Shown here piece after piece: positions 1 through 35,597 of a stretch of DNA of 64,000 nt. The notes beneath the pieces are model-generated. The model made no database searches, was not told where the DNA came from, and saw nothing but the letters and a program-made list of their open reading frames with translations. Within the stretch, counting starts at the first letter, position 1. Each line of letters starts with the position of its first letter. Source of the DNA: Megalobrama amblycephala (Eukaryota > Chordata > Actinopteri > Cypriniformes > Xenocyprididae); NCBI RefSeq assembly GCF_018812025.1, contig NC_063049.1, positions 10,917,537 to 10,981,536 on the forward strand, in the 5' to 3' direction. Made by a program: the position numbers and the translations under genes.

Positions 1-1060
1 CAATCTCATAGTATTACTTTGCAATTGTAATTGCAGAGTAAATGCATTCATGCTATATCTGAGCTGTATTAAACATGTAAATGCATCTGCAGTGCAACTC
101 TTACACCTCGGCAGTGCAAAGACAGCTTTTGTTGATGCTGGTTTCAGTTTAAAATGTAAGAATTTGACAAAAGAAAACATCTAATAAAGTCAGAAAAGAC
201 TGCCCTTATAAAAGTAAAAATGTCTACCGCACAGAATACAAAAAAAGCTTCAGGATTCAGCGGTCCACGACTGTCAAAGTACCAGCACAAAAACATGCTC
301 AGCAAAATATCGCACAAACCTAAATACAACGTAACAGTAACCATTCTCAGTGCTCAGTTCATTTTGAAGTAAAAAGTAATGATCTCAGAACTACAATAAC
401 TGATTCAGTCTGCAAGTCATATTACAGACCGATTCAAACTAACAGCACATAAGAGATTTGACTACATTTGCCACTCTGTATTTTTGTGCACAGCTATTAC
501 TGAAAAGATAAGTAAAGTGGGACAGAGATTTTAATTTTTAGAAATTGCTTCAATACATGAAAGCTTAGAATGGCACAAAGATGCTGAATCATATTACCTT
601 GGACATTAAATATAAAAACTATGAGTAAAGGCCCATTCACACCAAGAACTATATTAGTGTCCACAGCAATGCACAATATTGTTCTGTTTATTCTAAGCGT
701 GCACTGATTTTTGTGGCCTGCTGCTTTAAATGCTCGAGCTCTTTAAAGCAGAATGGATTCTGATTGGCTGTCAAGCTGTTCAGCGGCCGGAAAAAAAAAA
801 GTTTTGAAAGTGATTTCAACAATGTCATTTCTCTGTGCCATTATCGTTACACTTGTGGGGTGGACTCTGCTATTCTTTTATATTTAGTATGATTTTTAGA
901 ACTATATTCTTTACTGTTATCGTTATAAACAAACACTGATGTGCTCTGTTTGTCTGTGGGCGTGTCATTTAGTAATGTAGTCATGCTCATCCTCAATTGA
1001 ATCGAGTCAGTGGCTACTCAAGGAAAAAGTATAAAAGAGGTTCAGGTCTTCTCTACTCAC
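1..1060. other. prpf40a: 3' intron of prpf40a with a MITE-like copy
   Basis: No exon is visible here; the final prpf40a coding exon must lie further left. Positions about 625-930 resemble a second copy at about 19945-20275 (see the repeat entries). The rest is AT-rich non-coding sequence. Confidence 0.6.
625..930. repeat. Short interspersed DNA element, copy A
   Basis: Shares several blocks with 19945-20275: TTCTGTTTATT..., GATTCTGATTGGCTGTCAA, an A-run followed by AAGTT.TGAAAGTGATT.CAACAAT, and CATTATCGTTA. This marks a dispersed non-autonomous family. Ends are approximate. Confidence 0.6.
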
Positions 1061-25048
<23,988 letters not shown>

Positions 25049-25260
25049 GATGAGTGAACATGCAGCGGCCCTGCGCGAGACAAAAACCTACACTCTGATT
25101 GGCTGCTGCGCGCCGGGTTCAAACTACAGCAGGCGCGTTTCAGTGCAACCACACTGAGTAAGACGTGCGCATATACGAGTTTCGAAGTGCCGGAAAAACA
25201 CTGGAGTGCTGCGCAAGAAATACGCAGATCTGAAGCCTGAGTGCAAGTCAGATGGGCTGT
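25049..25260 (-). promoter_or_regulatory. prpf40a: prpf40a promoter / 5' UTR region
   Basis: About 200 bases upstream of the ATG are visibly richer in G+C and CpG than the neighbourhood (GCGCGCC and GCGCGTT words). On the minus strand there is a CCAAT box (AGCCAATCAG core; ATTGG on the plus strand at 25098-25102), about 50 nt before the ATG. No TATA box is evident, as expected for a housekeeping gene. The transcription start cannot be fixed from sequence. Confidence 0.6.
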
Positions 25261-25299
25261 CATGTTACAGTTTTTTTTACTTTCACTAAGACCAGTTTC

Positions 25300-25356
25300 T
25301 CGCATGCTTACAGTTTTTTTTTTTTTTGCTTACACACATTTTCAAAGCGTTGCCTC

Positions 25357-25387
<31 letters not shown>

Positions 25388-27512
25388 ACACATAAATCCA
25401 ACAATTGCACACACAAAATGCAAAATGCCTCACATCTTTTGCAAAATGAAGCACTGCATTCAAAATATCACAAACACATCTCAAAATCAAACATTTCTCT
25501 TACATTGCGAACACCTTTGCCATAATATTGTATTTTTGGATATATATACACATATATTCAAAACCTATCATGAGCTCCTATGTAGATTTCTGTACAAGAT
25601 TGAAAGTAATTAGCAGAGAGATGTAGAAAAATTCACGAAAGCAAGATTGAAACCAAACTATTTATTTTTTTCCTGTAAGCATTTGTGGTTGTGAATACAG
25701 TATTACACAGTACGGAAGAAAAGAAATACATCAACCATGTGTAGCTGGACAGAAACAATGTGTTTGAAAAAGGAAATCAAGATACTTCCTGTTAGATTTT
25801 TGTGTGTTACATAGAGAATTGTGTGTTGTGTTTTGTAAAAAGTGTTTTATGAAATTGAAAACTGAGTCGAAGGCCGAGAATTAGTGTATGGTTTTGCAGA
25901 TTTGGTGTGTGGTTCTGGTGTTTGAGTGTCAGGTTTCAGAATATTGTGTGACAAGTAAGGATTCTGCGTGTAAGCAGTTGAACAAAAATGTAAATGTCAC
26001 TTTCTCCAATCTCTTCACACCATGATAAGCAGACTATGTGGGCTAAACTGTGGATCATTTATCTTTGCTTTGCCACAAAATACATGTATTGACTACTTAT
26101 TTCAGATTCTTTTCTCACACAAACACCATCAAAACTCTATGAACCAGTTGGCCAATTTGCACGTCTACATACTCTTTTCAAATCTGTTAAACTTAAGTTA
26201 AAACCTAAAATACAAAACTGAATTGAAAAACTGACATAAATTTGCTGCACTTCTAGTAATACCATATTGAAAATTTATTCCGAATCTAAAAAAAAAAAAA
26301 GACAAATACTATCAAAACAGTTAGTTGTAGCTGAACACACAGGTGTTAGTCTTTCAATTATTTCATTACCATTTTTACAAAAGGGGAAACTTCGGAATAA
26401 TTTTGTACTGTAATGAAAAACTTGGACCATGTAACATATACTTCAGTGAATTCTGAACAGTAGATAGTGTCATTCAGAACCAGAATTAGATTTACGTATT
26501 GCCAAGTATGCTTACACACACACACGGAATTTGTCTTGGTGACAGAAGCCAGTGCACAGACAGAATGACAACAGATAAAGAAATAAAATAAGTGAATACA
26601 ATAAATAAATATATAAAATTCACAATGGACAAAACAGACAATATATACACAATCATGCAAAGGAATGTGAATAAGAGGCATGCTATGCTAAATACGATAA
26701 AGTATAAATAATAAGTACAGTGGTGGGTATTGCACCTGTTTTTATTGCACAGTAAGGAGAGCTTAGAGACATTCTTATTTTGTAAAATAAGGTCTCTGTT
26801 TTATGGGTGAGAAAGTTTTTTGTTTGTTGGGTGAAAACCTTTGCTATAGCGTTATGGAAGAATTAGTTGATTTGAGACATGAATGAAGTATTTTGGTAGT
26901 TTTAGTGCATTTTGAATGTGAAATTTATTTTTGTGGCAAGCTGAAAGTTGGTTAGGAGAACTGTGCGAAGAGTTTTGAAAAGTGTCCTAACGTTAATGAA
27001 AAACTGTAGCTGAACACCAACACGTGTTAGACTTTCAATTTCATTACCATTTACACAAAAGGGGAAACTTAGGAATTTTTTTTGTACTGAAATGTAAACA
27101 TTGACCATGTAGTGAATTCTGAGTAGAGAGCTGTCATTCTTGTCTTATAAAGAAAAAATTACTATATAAACGTGTAATGCTACCTGTTGTTAGTATTTTT
27201 TGAGTGATGGTTTAGTTTTAGTGCATTTTTAATGTGAAATTAACTGCTGTGCGTTGAAAGTTGGTTAGGGTAACTGTGTGAAGAGCTTTGAAAAAAGTGA
27301 CCTAAGTATTGAGAAATGGGTCCTAGTGATTGTAAAAAAAAAAAAAAAAAAAAAGTGTGTGATAAACAACAGAAGAATGATACAGTAAAAATAATTTTTT
27401 AATAAAATATTATTTAATGAAATACTATTAAACAATTTGTTCTATTTCAATACCCAATGCAGTGAATTTATATTCTGTTATAATCTGATTTTACAGCATC
27501 TCTGGCCTGTAG
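25300..27512. other. Intergenic repeat region upstream of prpf40a
   Basis: No gene seen. There are T-runs (25313-25326, 25359-25382). Imperfect duplicate blocks occur: 26330-26450 resembles 27015-27115 (shared ACAAAAGGGGAAACTT), and 26890-26990 resembles 27195-27300 (shared GAAAGTTGGTTAGG). This points to overlapping copies of one AT-rich mobile family. No divergent gene start was found beside the prpf40a promoter. Confidence 0.6.
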
Positions 27513-28490
27513 TTAAAGGTGCCATCGATTGAAAAATTGAATTTACCTCGGCATAGTTAAATAACAAGAGTTCAGTACATGGAAATGACATACATTGAGT
27601 CTCAAACACCATTGTTTCCTCCTTCCTGTGTAAATCTCATTTGTTTAAAATACCACCGAAGAACAGGCGAATCTCAACATAACACCGACTGTTACGTAAC
27701 AGTCGGGATCATTAATATGTACGCCCCCAATATTTGCATATGCCAGCCCATGTTCAAGGTATTACACAAGGGCAGCCAGTATTAACGTCTAGATGTGCAC
27801 AGCTGAATCATCAGACTAGGTAAGCAAGCAAGAACAATAGTGAGAAATAATGGCAGATGGAGCAATAATAACTGACATGATCCATGATATCATGATATTT
27901 TTAGTGATATTTTTAAATTGTCTTTCTAAATGTTTCATTAGCATGTTGCTAATGTACTGTTAAATGTGGTTAAAGTTACCATCGTTTCTTACTGTATTCA
28001 CGGAGACAAGAGAACCGTCGCTATTTAAATTATTAAACACTTGCAGACTGTATAATTCATAAACACAACTTCATTCTTTATAAATCTCTCCAACAGTGTG
28101 TAATGTTAGCTTTAGCCACGGAGCACTATCAAACTCATTCAGAATCAAATGTAAACATCCAAATAAATACTATACTCAAAGGAATCGATGCATGCATGCA
28201 GCATGAATGACGAACACTTTGTAAAGATCCATTTTGAGGGTTATATTAGCTGTGTGAACTTTGTTTATGCTGGTTAAGGCAGTCGAGAGCTCGGGGGCGG
28301 GGGAGCGCGAGATTTAAAGGGGTCGCGCACTGAATCGGTGCATATATAATTATGGCTCAAAATAGGCAGTTAAAAAAATTTAGAAAAAAAAATCTATTGG
28401 GTATTTTGAGCTGAAACTTCACAGACACGTTCAAGGGATACCTTAGACTTATATTACATCTTGTTAAAACTGGTTCTAGGGCACCTTTAA
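27513..28490. mobile_element. DNA element with TTAAAGGTGCC inverted ends
   Basis: Starts TTAAAGGTGCCATCGATTG and ends GGTTCTAGGGCACCTTTAA. The outer 11 bases are perfect inverted repeats including TTA/TAA, compatible with a 3-bp TTA/TAA target site as in PIF/Harbinger-like elements. Length 978 bp, no transposase frame. Confidence 0.7.
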
Positions 28491-29747
28491 CTGTTGTTTC
28501 CATTTTTATGAATACTGTTGGCTTTATTTGGAACTGAAATAGATTTGACTGATGAGACTGAACCACCAAGTCTGTTTCTTCAGTACATCCTTCATTATTA
28601 TGAATTATAGATAACAGGCTGACGTTCTGTTCAAACAAATTTAATCTGTCATAATCTAAAAATATTTATTCTCTGGGTGACAGTAATTGCCAAAAGCGTG
28701 TAACCATGTAAGGTTACTGAAGATGTATGTGACCTTTTATTAACTAATAGCTTGTAGAGCAAGCCTAACATTTCAGAACACTTCATTGTGTATTGGTGAA
28801 TAAATTAAATAATAATAATTTGTTAATTAAGGATTGCATTAGGCAGAAACCTTTAATAAATCAATGCCTATACACAAACATCACGAATCAACAATAGATC
28901 TTAAAACAGAGAGCCCCTGACATTTAGCTCAGTCATTAACAGATACTTATATTTGAGGTGCATTCAATCAACAGAGTGAGTCAGAGGAATATTTCACAGG
29001 TAAAACTTTTACAGGATAAGAGGCTGAAATCAATGCAGCCGCCCACCGTGCTCAGGAAACAATAGTCTCTCTGACACATGCTCTATTTCTAAACTCTCTG
29101 CAGGTAGTCAGGGAACTCGGCCTGTCGTCTCAGCACCACGGTCATCCGTCATGCTGCTTTAATTGGCTGCTTGTTCCCATTTACCGTAACATTTATTTTC
29201 TTGAGCCCGGGGGAGGGAGATGCAATTTTGAGACTGAAACATGTTAGACCCTGATAAAGGCCCAGCTGACTCAGAGTTTATGAAATAATTCACCTGTGTC
29301 TGAGCCGTGAATATTTGATCTATGAGGTTTTAAATGCATGTCTGTCATACCGGATGCTGAGACAGTGTGTTTATTTTTCCCAATGTTCACATCAAATAAT
29401 ACTGAGATTTAATCTGTTGAACATAGAGATATAGAATGATTATTAGAATGACTTCTGAGGGACACTGAATACTAGAGTAATGGCCATTGAAAATTCAGCC
29501 TTGCCATCAGGAGTCCACCTTTTTCCTAATGCGTCTATTGCATTTTAGATGATGGGAGGTACTTTCGGTTTGGGGAAGTTAAAAATAAAAACCCTGAAAC
29601 AAATAATTTCAAATCATAAGGTTGCACTCTACAAACAATCCTCATCCATCAGTTTCACTGAATGAGCTGTAAAATTTCCTTCATGTTCTATTTTGGATAT
29701 CTTATCAGAAGAATAATGCTTGGTATTTTTATGTGACATGGTATAAC
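28491..29747. other. Intergenic, no gene seen
   Basis: Includes a block at about 29090-29340 of balanced composition, free of simple repeats and obvious transposon ends, which could be a conserved non-coding element. No open frame of note. Confidence 0.4.
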
Positions 29748-31052
29748 TGTCACACAAATAAACTTTGTTTCATTTTCATGGACTTTCAGTTTGTTTTCAT
29801 CAGTCACATGTGTTCCTTAAAGGGTTAGTTCACCCAAAAAAGAAAATAATGTCATTTATTACTCACCCTCATGTCGTTCTACACCCGTAAGACCTTTGTT
29901 CATCTTTGGAACACAAATTAAGATATTTTTGTTGAAATCCGATGGCTCAGTGAGGCCTGCATTGCCAGCAATGACATTTCCTCTCTCAAGATCCATTAAT
30001 GTACTAAAAACATATTTAAATCAGTTCATGTGAGTACAGTGGTTCAATATTAATATTATAAAGCAACGAGAATATTTTTGGTGTGCCAAAAAACACCCAA
30101 AATAACGACTTATATAGTGATGGCTGATTTCAAAACACTGCTTCAGGAAGATTCAGAGCATTATGAATCTGCATGTCAAATCATGATTCGGCTCGTGTGT
30201 CAAACTGCTGAAATCACGTGACTTTGGCGCTCCGAAACACTGATTCGACACGCTGATTCATAATGCTCCGAAGCTTCCTGAAACAGTGTTTTGAAATCGG
30301 CCATCACTATATAAGTCGTTATTTAGTTTTTTTGGCACACCAAAAATATTCTCGTTGTTTTATAATATTAATATTAAACCACTTTACTCACATGAACTGA
30401 TTTAAATATGTTTTTAGTACATTAATGGATCTTGAGAGAGGAAATGTCATTGCTGGCAATGCAGACCTCACTGAGCCGTCAGATTTCAACAAAAATATCT
30501 TAATTTGTGTTCCAAAGATGAACAAAGGTCTTACGGGTGAAGAACGACACCACCTCCTCCCTCCCTCGATTCCGCCGTTGTTCTGTCGTCACTGTGCTCT
30601 GGGTCTGTGCCAGCGAACATTATCAATCTTCGCCGCCGGGGTTTTGTCGTCCTTCTGTCACCATGCCTTCATTCACCTCCTAAGCTACCTTCACCTCTCC
30701 ATGCCACAAGGTCGCGCCTTCCAGGATGTTGCGTTCTGTCACACCCATACAGTTGTGTTTATCCTTAGTTTCGTTTTCATGGACTTTCAGTTTGTTTTCA
30801 TCAGTCAGATGTGTTCCTTTGAGTTTCCCACCACTCATCTGTTTCCATGGACACTAACCATTCATCTCAGCTGCTCATCATTTAGTTTGTCACCACTATT
30901 TATTTAAGTTCTTCCCCGTTCATTCTTGTTGTCGGCTGTTGTTTGTGTATGTGTTTACACACTGTTACGCCTTATCACCTGATTGTGGAATTAAACCTTG
31001 TTATTATTTTTAAATCTTCCTTTGTCTGTCTTCATCTTCTGTAGTGCTAACA
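29748..31052 (+). mobile_element. LTR retrotransposon relic with 5-bp target duplication
   Basis: A partial 5' LTR (29748-29818) and a full-looking 3' LTR (30737-31052) both start TGTCACAC and share TTTCATGGACTTTCAGTTTG and TTTTCATCAGTCA.ATGTG. The 3' LTR ends CTAACA (TG...CA form). The 5-mer ATAAC flanks both outer ends (29743-29747, 31053-31057). Inside, a palindromic DNA element (from 29817) interrupts the 5' LTR and is cut off at about 30545, where about 190 bases of internal sequence lead into the 3' LTR. All coding sequence has been lost. Confidence 0.85.
29817..30545. mobile_element. Palindromic non-autonomous DNA element, copy 3 (truncated)
   Basis: Same family as copies 1 and 2, starting TTAAAGGGTTAGTTCACCC. 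It diverges after GGTCTTACGGGTG, where the final 40 bases and the right terminal repeat should be. The truncation was probably caused by the deletion that also removed the body of the surrounding LTR element. Confidence 0.85.
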
Positions 31053-32378
31053 ATAACAAGATCTATGGCAAAAGCTTTTTCAGTCACTGCATTCTTTTTC
31101 TCCTGATTATTTTCTCTTTTCCCTTTGTAACAGTATGAAAAAAGACAATATATGCTGTACATCTGTTGTCTGTTCTCCTGAATAATTTGCTTATGATATA
31201 TATGGAAGTTTATTAATGCCACTGATGCTGTTGAAATAGAAAGCTTGTTGAATTGCACTAATTGAAAAAATGTGCATTGCATTAACCATGCTTAAATTTT
31301 AATGCATTGTATTTTTAGAGCTTGCATTTTTAAGGGCTGAAATTCAACGTGATCGTATATTTATGCTATGAATATTTCGATTCAAAACATTTTACACATA
31401 TTTTCATTATTAAAAATTTGAAGATTCATTTACACCTTTTAGATTTCACTTCCAACATATTCAGTCTGTTTAAAAATACAACCTAAAATATTCAACAGGC
31501 AATTTTCAGTCCATTTTATTTCGCTTTACAAATTTGCTTCCACAAATTCAGTGGTTCAAATTCAACAGAAAATTCAACACTGGACATCCGAGAACTGCAG
31601 GAAAAGCAGTAGATTGCCGATGCATAATCTCCATCTGCTGTCGTCCTCACCAGCAGGTGCTGCAAAAAAAAAAAAAAAAAAAAGTTACATAAAGCCCAAA
31701 GTATACTTAACTTTTTATGTGGACGTGAGTATCAGCGTACAGTGCGCAATGCGAATTTCGTCATCAGAAGACTTTGTACACGCAGGTTGCAAATGTGCAT
31801 TTAATTTTTTGCAGTAATTTGTTTATCCACAAGGTACCAAGCACTGGGGGTGTCGATTCACAAGGTAGTCAAAGAAAACCTGCATAAACAGAACAGACCT
31901 AAGCTGCGTCCTCCAGAGGTTACATTTGAAGGCTGCATAAGTCATCGACTCAGTCTCAATTAAGAAAAGTAACCATTAGATTGCAAAGTAATAAAGAAAT
32001 TACAGTATTTTCCACCTCACAAGAAATAAAAAAACAATTTTATTATGGTTAATTTTCTTAAATGAGACACAATGACGTATGCAGCCTTCAAGTGCGACCT
32101 CCAGAGGACAAAGCCCCTGAATTGGGAAACAGTTTGAACAGACTGGAACGCATGCAAGCTACAGAGACAGTGGAGGCCTATATAGACGACAGATTGTACA
32201 ACTCTAGCATGAAATAATACAAATATATTTACATGGGTTGTAACTCGTGGTGAGAGATTGCTCAAAACTGCACATGCGTTGAACGGCTGCGTACGCGCAC
32301 GAGTCAAGTTAAGTATACTTTGCAAGGTTGTGTGTTTGACTGTGTATATGCGTAGAAAAACAAAGTATACCCAGGGCT
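31053..32378. other. Intergenic, repeat-like, no gene seen
   Basis: Contains an A-run (31663-31683) and a segment (31690-32380) bounded by AAAGTATACTTAACTTT at the left and AAGTTAAGTATACTTTG / AAAGTATACCCAGG at the right, which looks like another inverted-end element. No coding frame is supported. Confidence 0.45.
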
Positions 32379-33188
32379 TAAAGGGGCACTCAGTGATATT
32401 TCAAATCCACTGTTTGGAAGTTAGCTGGGCCGAGTCCAACAACAAATGTCTAACCAATCAGCATCAGGGGGCATATGACAGTCGAGGAGAGAGAACGAGC
32501 AAGAGGGAGATTTGAAAATAAGAACAAAAAACAAACAAACTGCAGAACGAGAAATGGGACACAATGCAAAACAGCTCAACAGAATATCATTGGAATTAAT
32601 GTTTATGACTAGGCAAGCGCTGTAGGACCAGGTTTATATTAGGAAAGCTTTCCAGCACTGGAGAGAGCTAAGAGGGAAGGCCTGAAAACTGCTTTGATCC
32701 CGCTTCTCATGTGAGTACACTAGGTTTTGATTGTCTGGAGCTGCTGTGCTGTTTGCGACTAACAACGAACACTTTGGTTACTCTTGTGTACTGTATGTTC
32801 ATTTTTTGTGCTTCCTTGTCGTTCGTTCATCAACTGTGCTTTATTTTTCGTGAAGCATTTTGTTGCATGTCAGCTGTGATAAACAGACATCCACTCACAT
32901 TGCGTGTGTAACAGTGGTCAGATAGTGAGAGTTGTGCAGTTAAATCACTGTGCACTGTTGGCCGCTAGAGAATGAGGTGCTTAGCGTCATTGATAGTGCA
33001 TTCGCCTTGCATATCAGCAGCAAGTGGGCCAAGGTTCGAGACTGACTTGGAGCAGGGAGATCAGAATTGGAGTGTGAGTTTTGGAGGCGGAGCAATGAAA
33101 AGAGGGGTGGGTTTGTTTGGGTTGATTTCAAATATCAATCAAATATGTCCAACAGGGGAGTTCAAATACTGCTTACTGCACCTTTAAT
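32379..33188. mobile_element. DNA element with TTAAAGG ends and an internal tRNA-like stretch
   Basis: Starts TTAAAGGGGCACTCAGTGA and ends TACTGCACCTTTAA, short imperfect inverted repeats like those at 27513-28490. At 32982-33043 it carries pol III-like boxes: TAGCGTCATTGATAGTGC (A-box-like) and GGTTCGAGACT (B box, 33033-33043). No transposase frame. Confidence 0.6.
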
Positions 33189-33662
33189 ACAGACACATAG
33201 GCTATTATAGAGGCCTATAATATAAAAATCAAGATTTTGGGGTTATTCATTGTCTGTTATAATTTGTTAATGCTTTTACACAAAACAATTCTGTCACTGA
33301 CTGTTTACAAGTTACTCCTATAATTCATGCAAAGCATCATGGGGCATAGGAAAAAGATAGATACATCACATTGATATTTGTCAGGGAACATTAGACTCAG
33401 ACACAAAAGCTAGTTTTAAACCACAGGAGTGTTTTTATTAACAGAGGTGCAGAAAAGACAATCAGGTGAGTATGGCAATATTGCAGGTCCTGTGTGGTTG
33501 ATAGTATGTTAATGAGTCTTTGTTGTGTTACCAGGGTGAAGAGGAGATCTTGAAGATGGATCAGATGATAAATGGAGCACACACCTCATTGCTGGCAGAG
33601 TGTGAGTATTCAGGTAAGTGGATCACTGGCAAACTTGACTTACAGGAAAGTGAGGAGATCAC

Positions 33663-34433
33663 CCCTTACAAAAAAAGAAGTTTATTCAAGTGTGTTATTA
33701 GTATACATCTTTTGAACTAAAAATAAGAAAGTATACTTTCAGTCTACTTTTCATATACTTCTCAGAAATATACTTTATGTAATTCTGAGAAATATACTTA
33801 AAATTGCTTATACTGACTTATACTGACAGAAAAGTCTATTTGGTCAGGTATATTTGTAGTGAAACTTACCCACATTTAAGTGTTGATAAAAAAAGGATTC
33901 ATGAAGCTAGAATAAAATGTTTTTAAAATGGAAAGAGTTAAAGTACAGTTAAAGGTATTTCAAGTATAAAAATATTACCTAAATAGGAATATAAACTATA
34001 TGTGTGATGTTAAGTTCACTTAAAAGAAAACTTACAAATATACTTACACTAAACTAGTAGTTTACTGAGAGTATATTTCAAAGTGTACTTTCATATACTA
34101 AAAAATGTACTACTAGTATAAAATAGTAAACTACTAGTATACTAGTATCACAGATGCAGTACAAATGAGAAACGTAATTGTGAACTAGTTGTGTAAGCCC
34201 TACTTAAAGTTTACTACTTAGCTATAGTACACTTAAACATATACTTCAGTTGGGCCAATTTAGTTCCAAGTGGTATTAAAATAGTACATTTACAAGTTTA
34301 CTTTGATACTAGTATACTAGTACATTGTACATTGATACTAGTTTACTTACTACATAAAGTATATAAAAAAATACTTGAACAGTACTTAAGTATACTTGAT
34401 AAAATGAACTTGAAGTATACTTTTTCATAAGGG
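33663..34433. mobile_element. TATACTT-rich non-autonomous DNA element
   Basis: The inverted ends are CCCTTACAAAAAAAG and CTTTTTCATAAGGG. The interior is dense in AAGTATACTT and ACTAGTATACTAGT palindromes. A 90-base stretch (34010-34098) recurs almost unchanged at 46366-46455. No clear target duplication was found. Confidence 0.7.
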
Positions 34434-34956
34434 ATAACAGTGTTCAAGCTGCGTTTGGCTTTCTATTCAGAGCTGTTCACATCCTTGGACTGGGAATTAT
34501 GCATTTCTATGGCAACAATATCAATGCCTGAAGAAAAGGCAGGAATTCACCGTGCCTTAAAAATTGTCCAATGCACGCTCTAACAATGAAGGGGATCCAC
34601 CATTAGCAAGATAAAACCACTGCTTTCATGAAAAAGTGGCAAACGCCTAAATGAATCTGCAGCAGTCAGGTGGTACAGTGGTCACGTGAGACAGGTAAGA
34701 GCTCTCAGAAAATTTCCGTCTTACGAGCTCTACGAGAATGTGAATGCATTTTACAAGTTGAAATCTCGTAATTACACCTTAGGAGTGGATTCAGAAGGAG
34801 ATTGCTGGAAGAATCACAAGGAGTATGCTTAAGAATCTTAGGGTCCGTTGTCCATAGATGACACCAGACAATCACTGAGTCGAGGTGTGTGTTTTTATAT
34901 AGTGCAGAATGGAGTGCTGATTGACATGCTGATGGGGAACAGTTGCAGGTGATCAG

Positions 34957-35475
34957 TATTCAAGTTCAAGTTCAAGTTCAAGTTACTTTATTTATACCCG
35001 AAGGTAGATTTTGTTTGCAGTAGAGTCCTCATACACACATATGAAACAAAGCACATAAAAAACTACATCATCAAAAAGTTCTTGTCGGTCCAGAATAAAT
35101 AATACATACATGACTCCTCATACACAAATAGAAAGTAAAATACATAAAAACCAAGTACACAATAAGCTATAACTCATTCCTCAAAGTAATGGCTGCTGGA
35201 ACAAAACTATTTTTGTGTCTTTTTGTTCTACACCTGGGGATTCTAAACCTACGCCTTGACGGTAGATGCTGGAATTCTGTGTGCAAAGGATGTGAACTGT
35301 CATTTAAAATCGAACTAGTTATGCGCTGTAACTGTTTTGTATACAAGGTCTCCACATTAAGCTGCGGGTCACCTATCAGCCTGCTGGACCACTTTACTAT
35401 TTTATTAAGCGAGTTTTTATTTTTCAAAGTGAGGTTCCCAAACCAGGTGCTAGCGCAAATGATAAAATTGACTCA
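34957..35475 (-). mobile_element. 3' end of a non-LTR retrotransposon (LINE)
   Basis: A minus-strand frame (35427-35167) reads through a Lys/Arg-rich C-terminus with KNSFVPAAITL, resembling the last residues of LINE reverse-transcriptase ORFs in the L2/CR1/Rex range. It is followed by a short 3' region and a tail of CTTGAA repeats (plus strand TTCAAG four times, 34958-34983). Severe 5' truncation is the usual outcome of target-primed reverse transcription. Confidence 0.7.
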
Positions 35476-35597
35476 ATAAAAGCGTGATAAAAAAGGATCA
35501 TGATGGATTTATCAATATGAAATTGATTCAGTTTCCTGATTCAGGTCAGAGTAAGCGTTGGGTGTGTGAGAATATGGAGCCTAGTGAAACCGTGACA

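Larger units (their letters stand above)
33379..35597 (-). mobile_element. Long terminal repeat (3' LTR) of a Ty3/Gypsy relic, with two insertions
   Basis: On the minus strand the repeat begins TGTCACGGTTTCACTAGG (35597 downward) and ends TTCCCTGACA (33379), the TG...CA form. A TATATAAAA box lies at about 34895-34903 (plus-strand tttttatata), and AATAAA occurs near 33433-33438. A LINE tail (about 34957-35470) and a TATACTT-rich element (33663-34433) are inserted in it. Removing them leaves roughly 0.9 kb. No second LTR was found to the right. Confidence 0.65.

Noticed and set aside
25260..26000. Possible divergent gene start sharing the prpf40a promoter
   Set aside because: No first exon with coding composition was found to the right of the promoter; the sequence is T-runs and repeats.
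30425..30907. 160-residue plus-strand frame
   Set aside because: It crosses from a palindromic DNA element into LTR sequence; composition and lack of signals argue against a gene.
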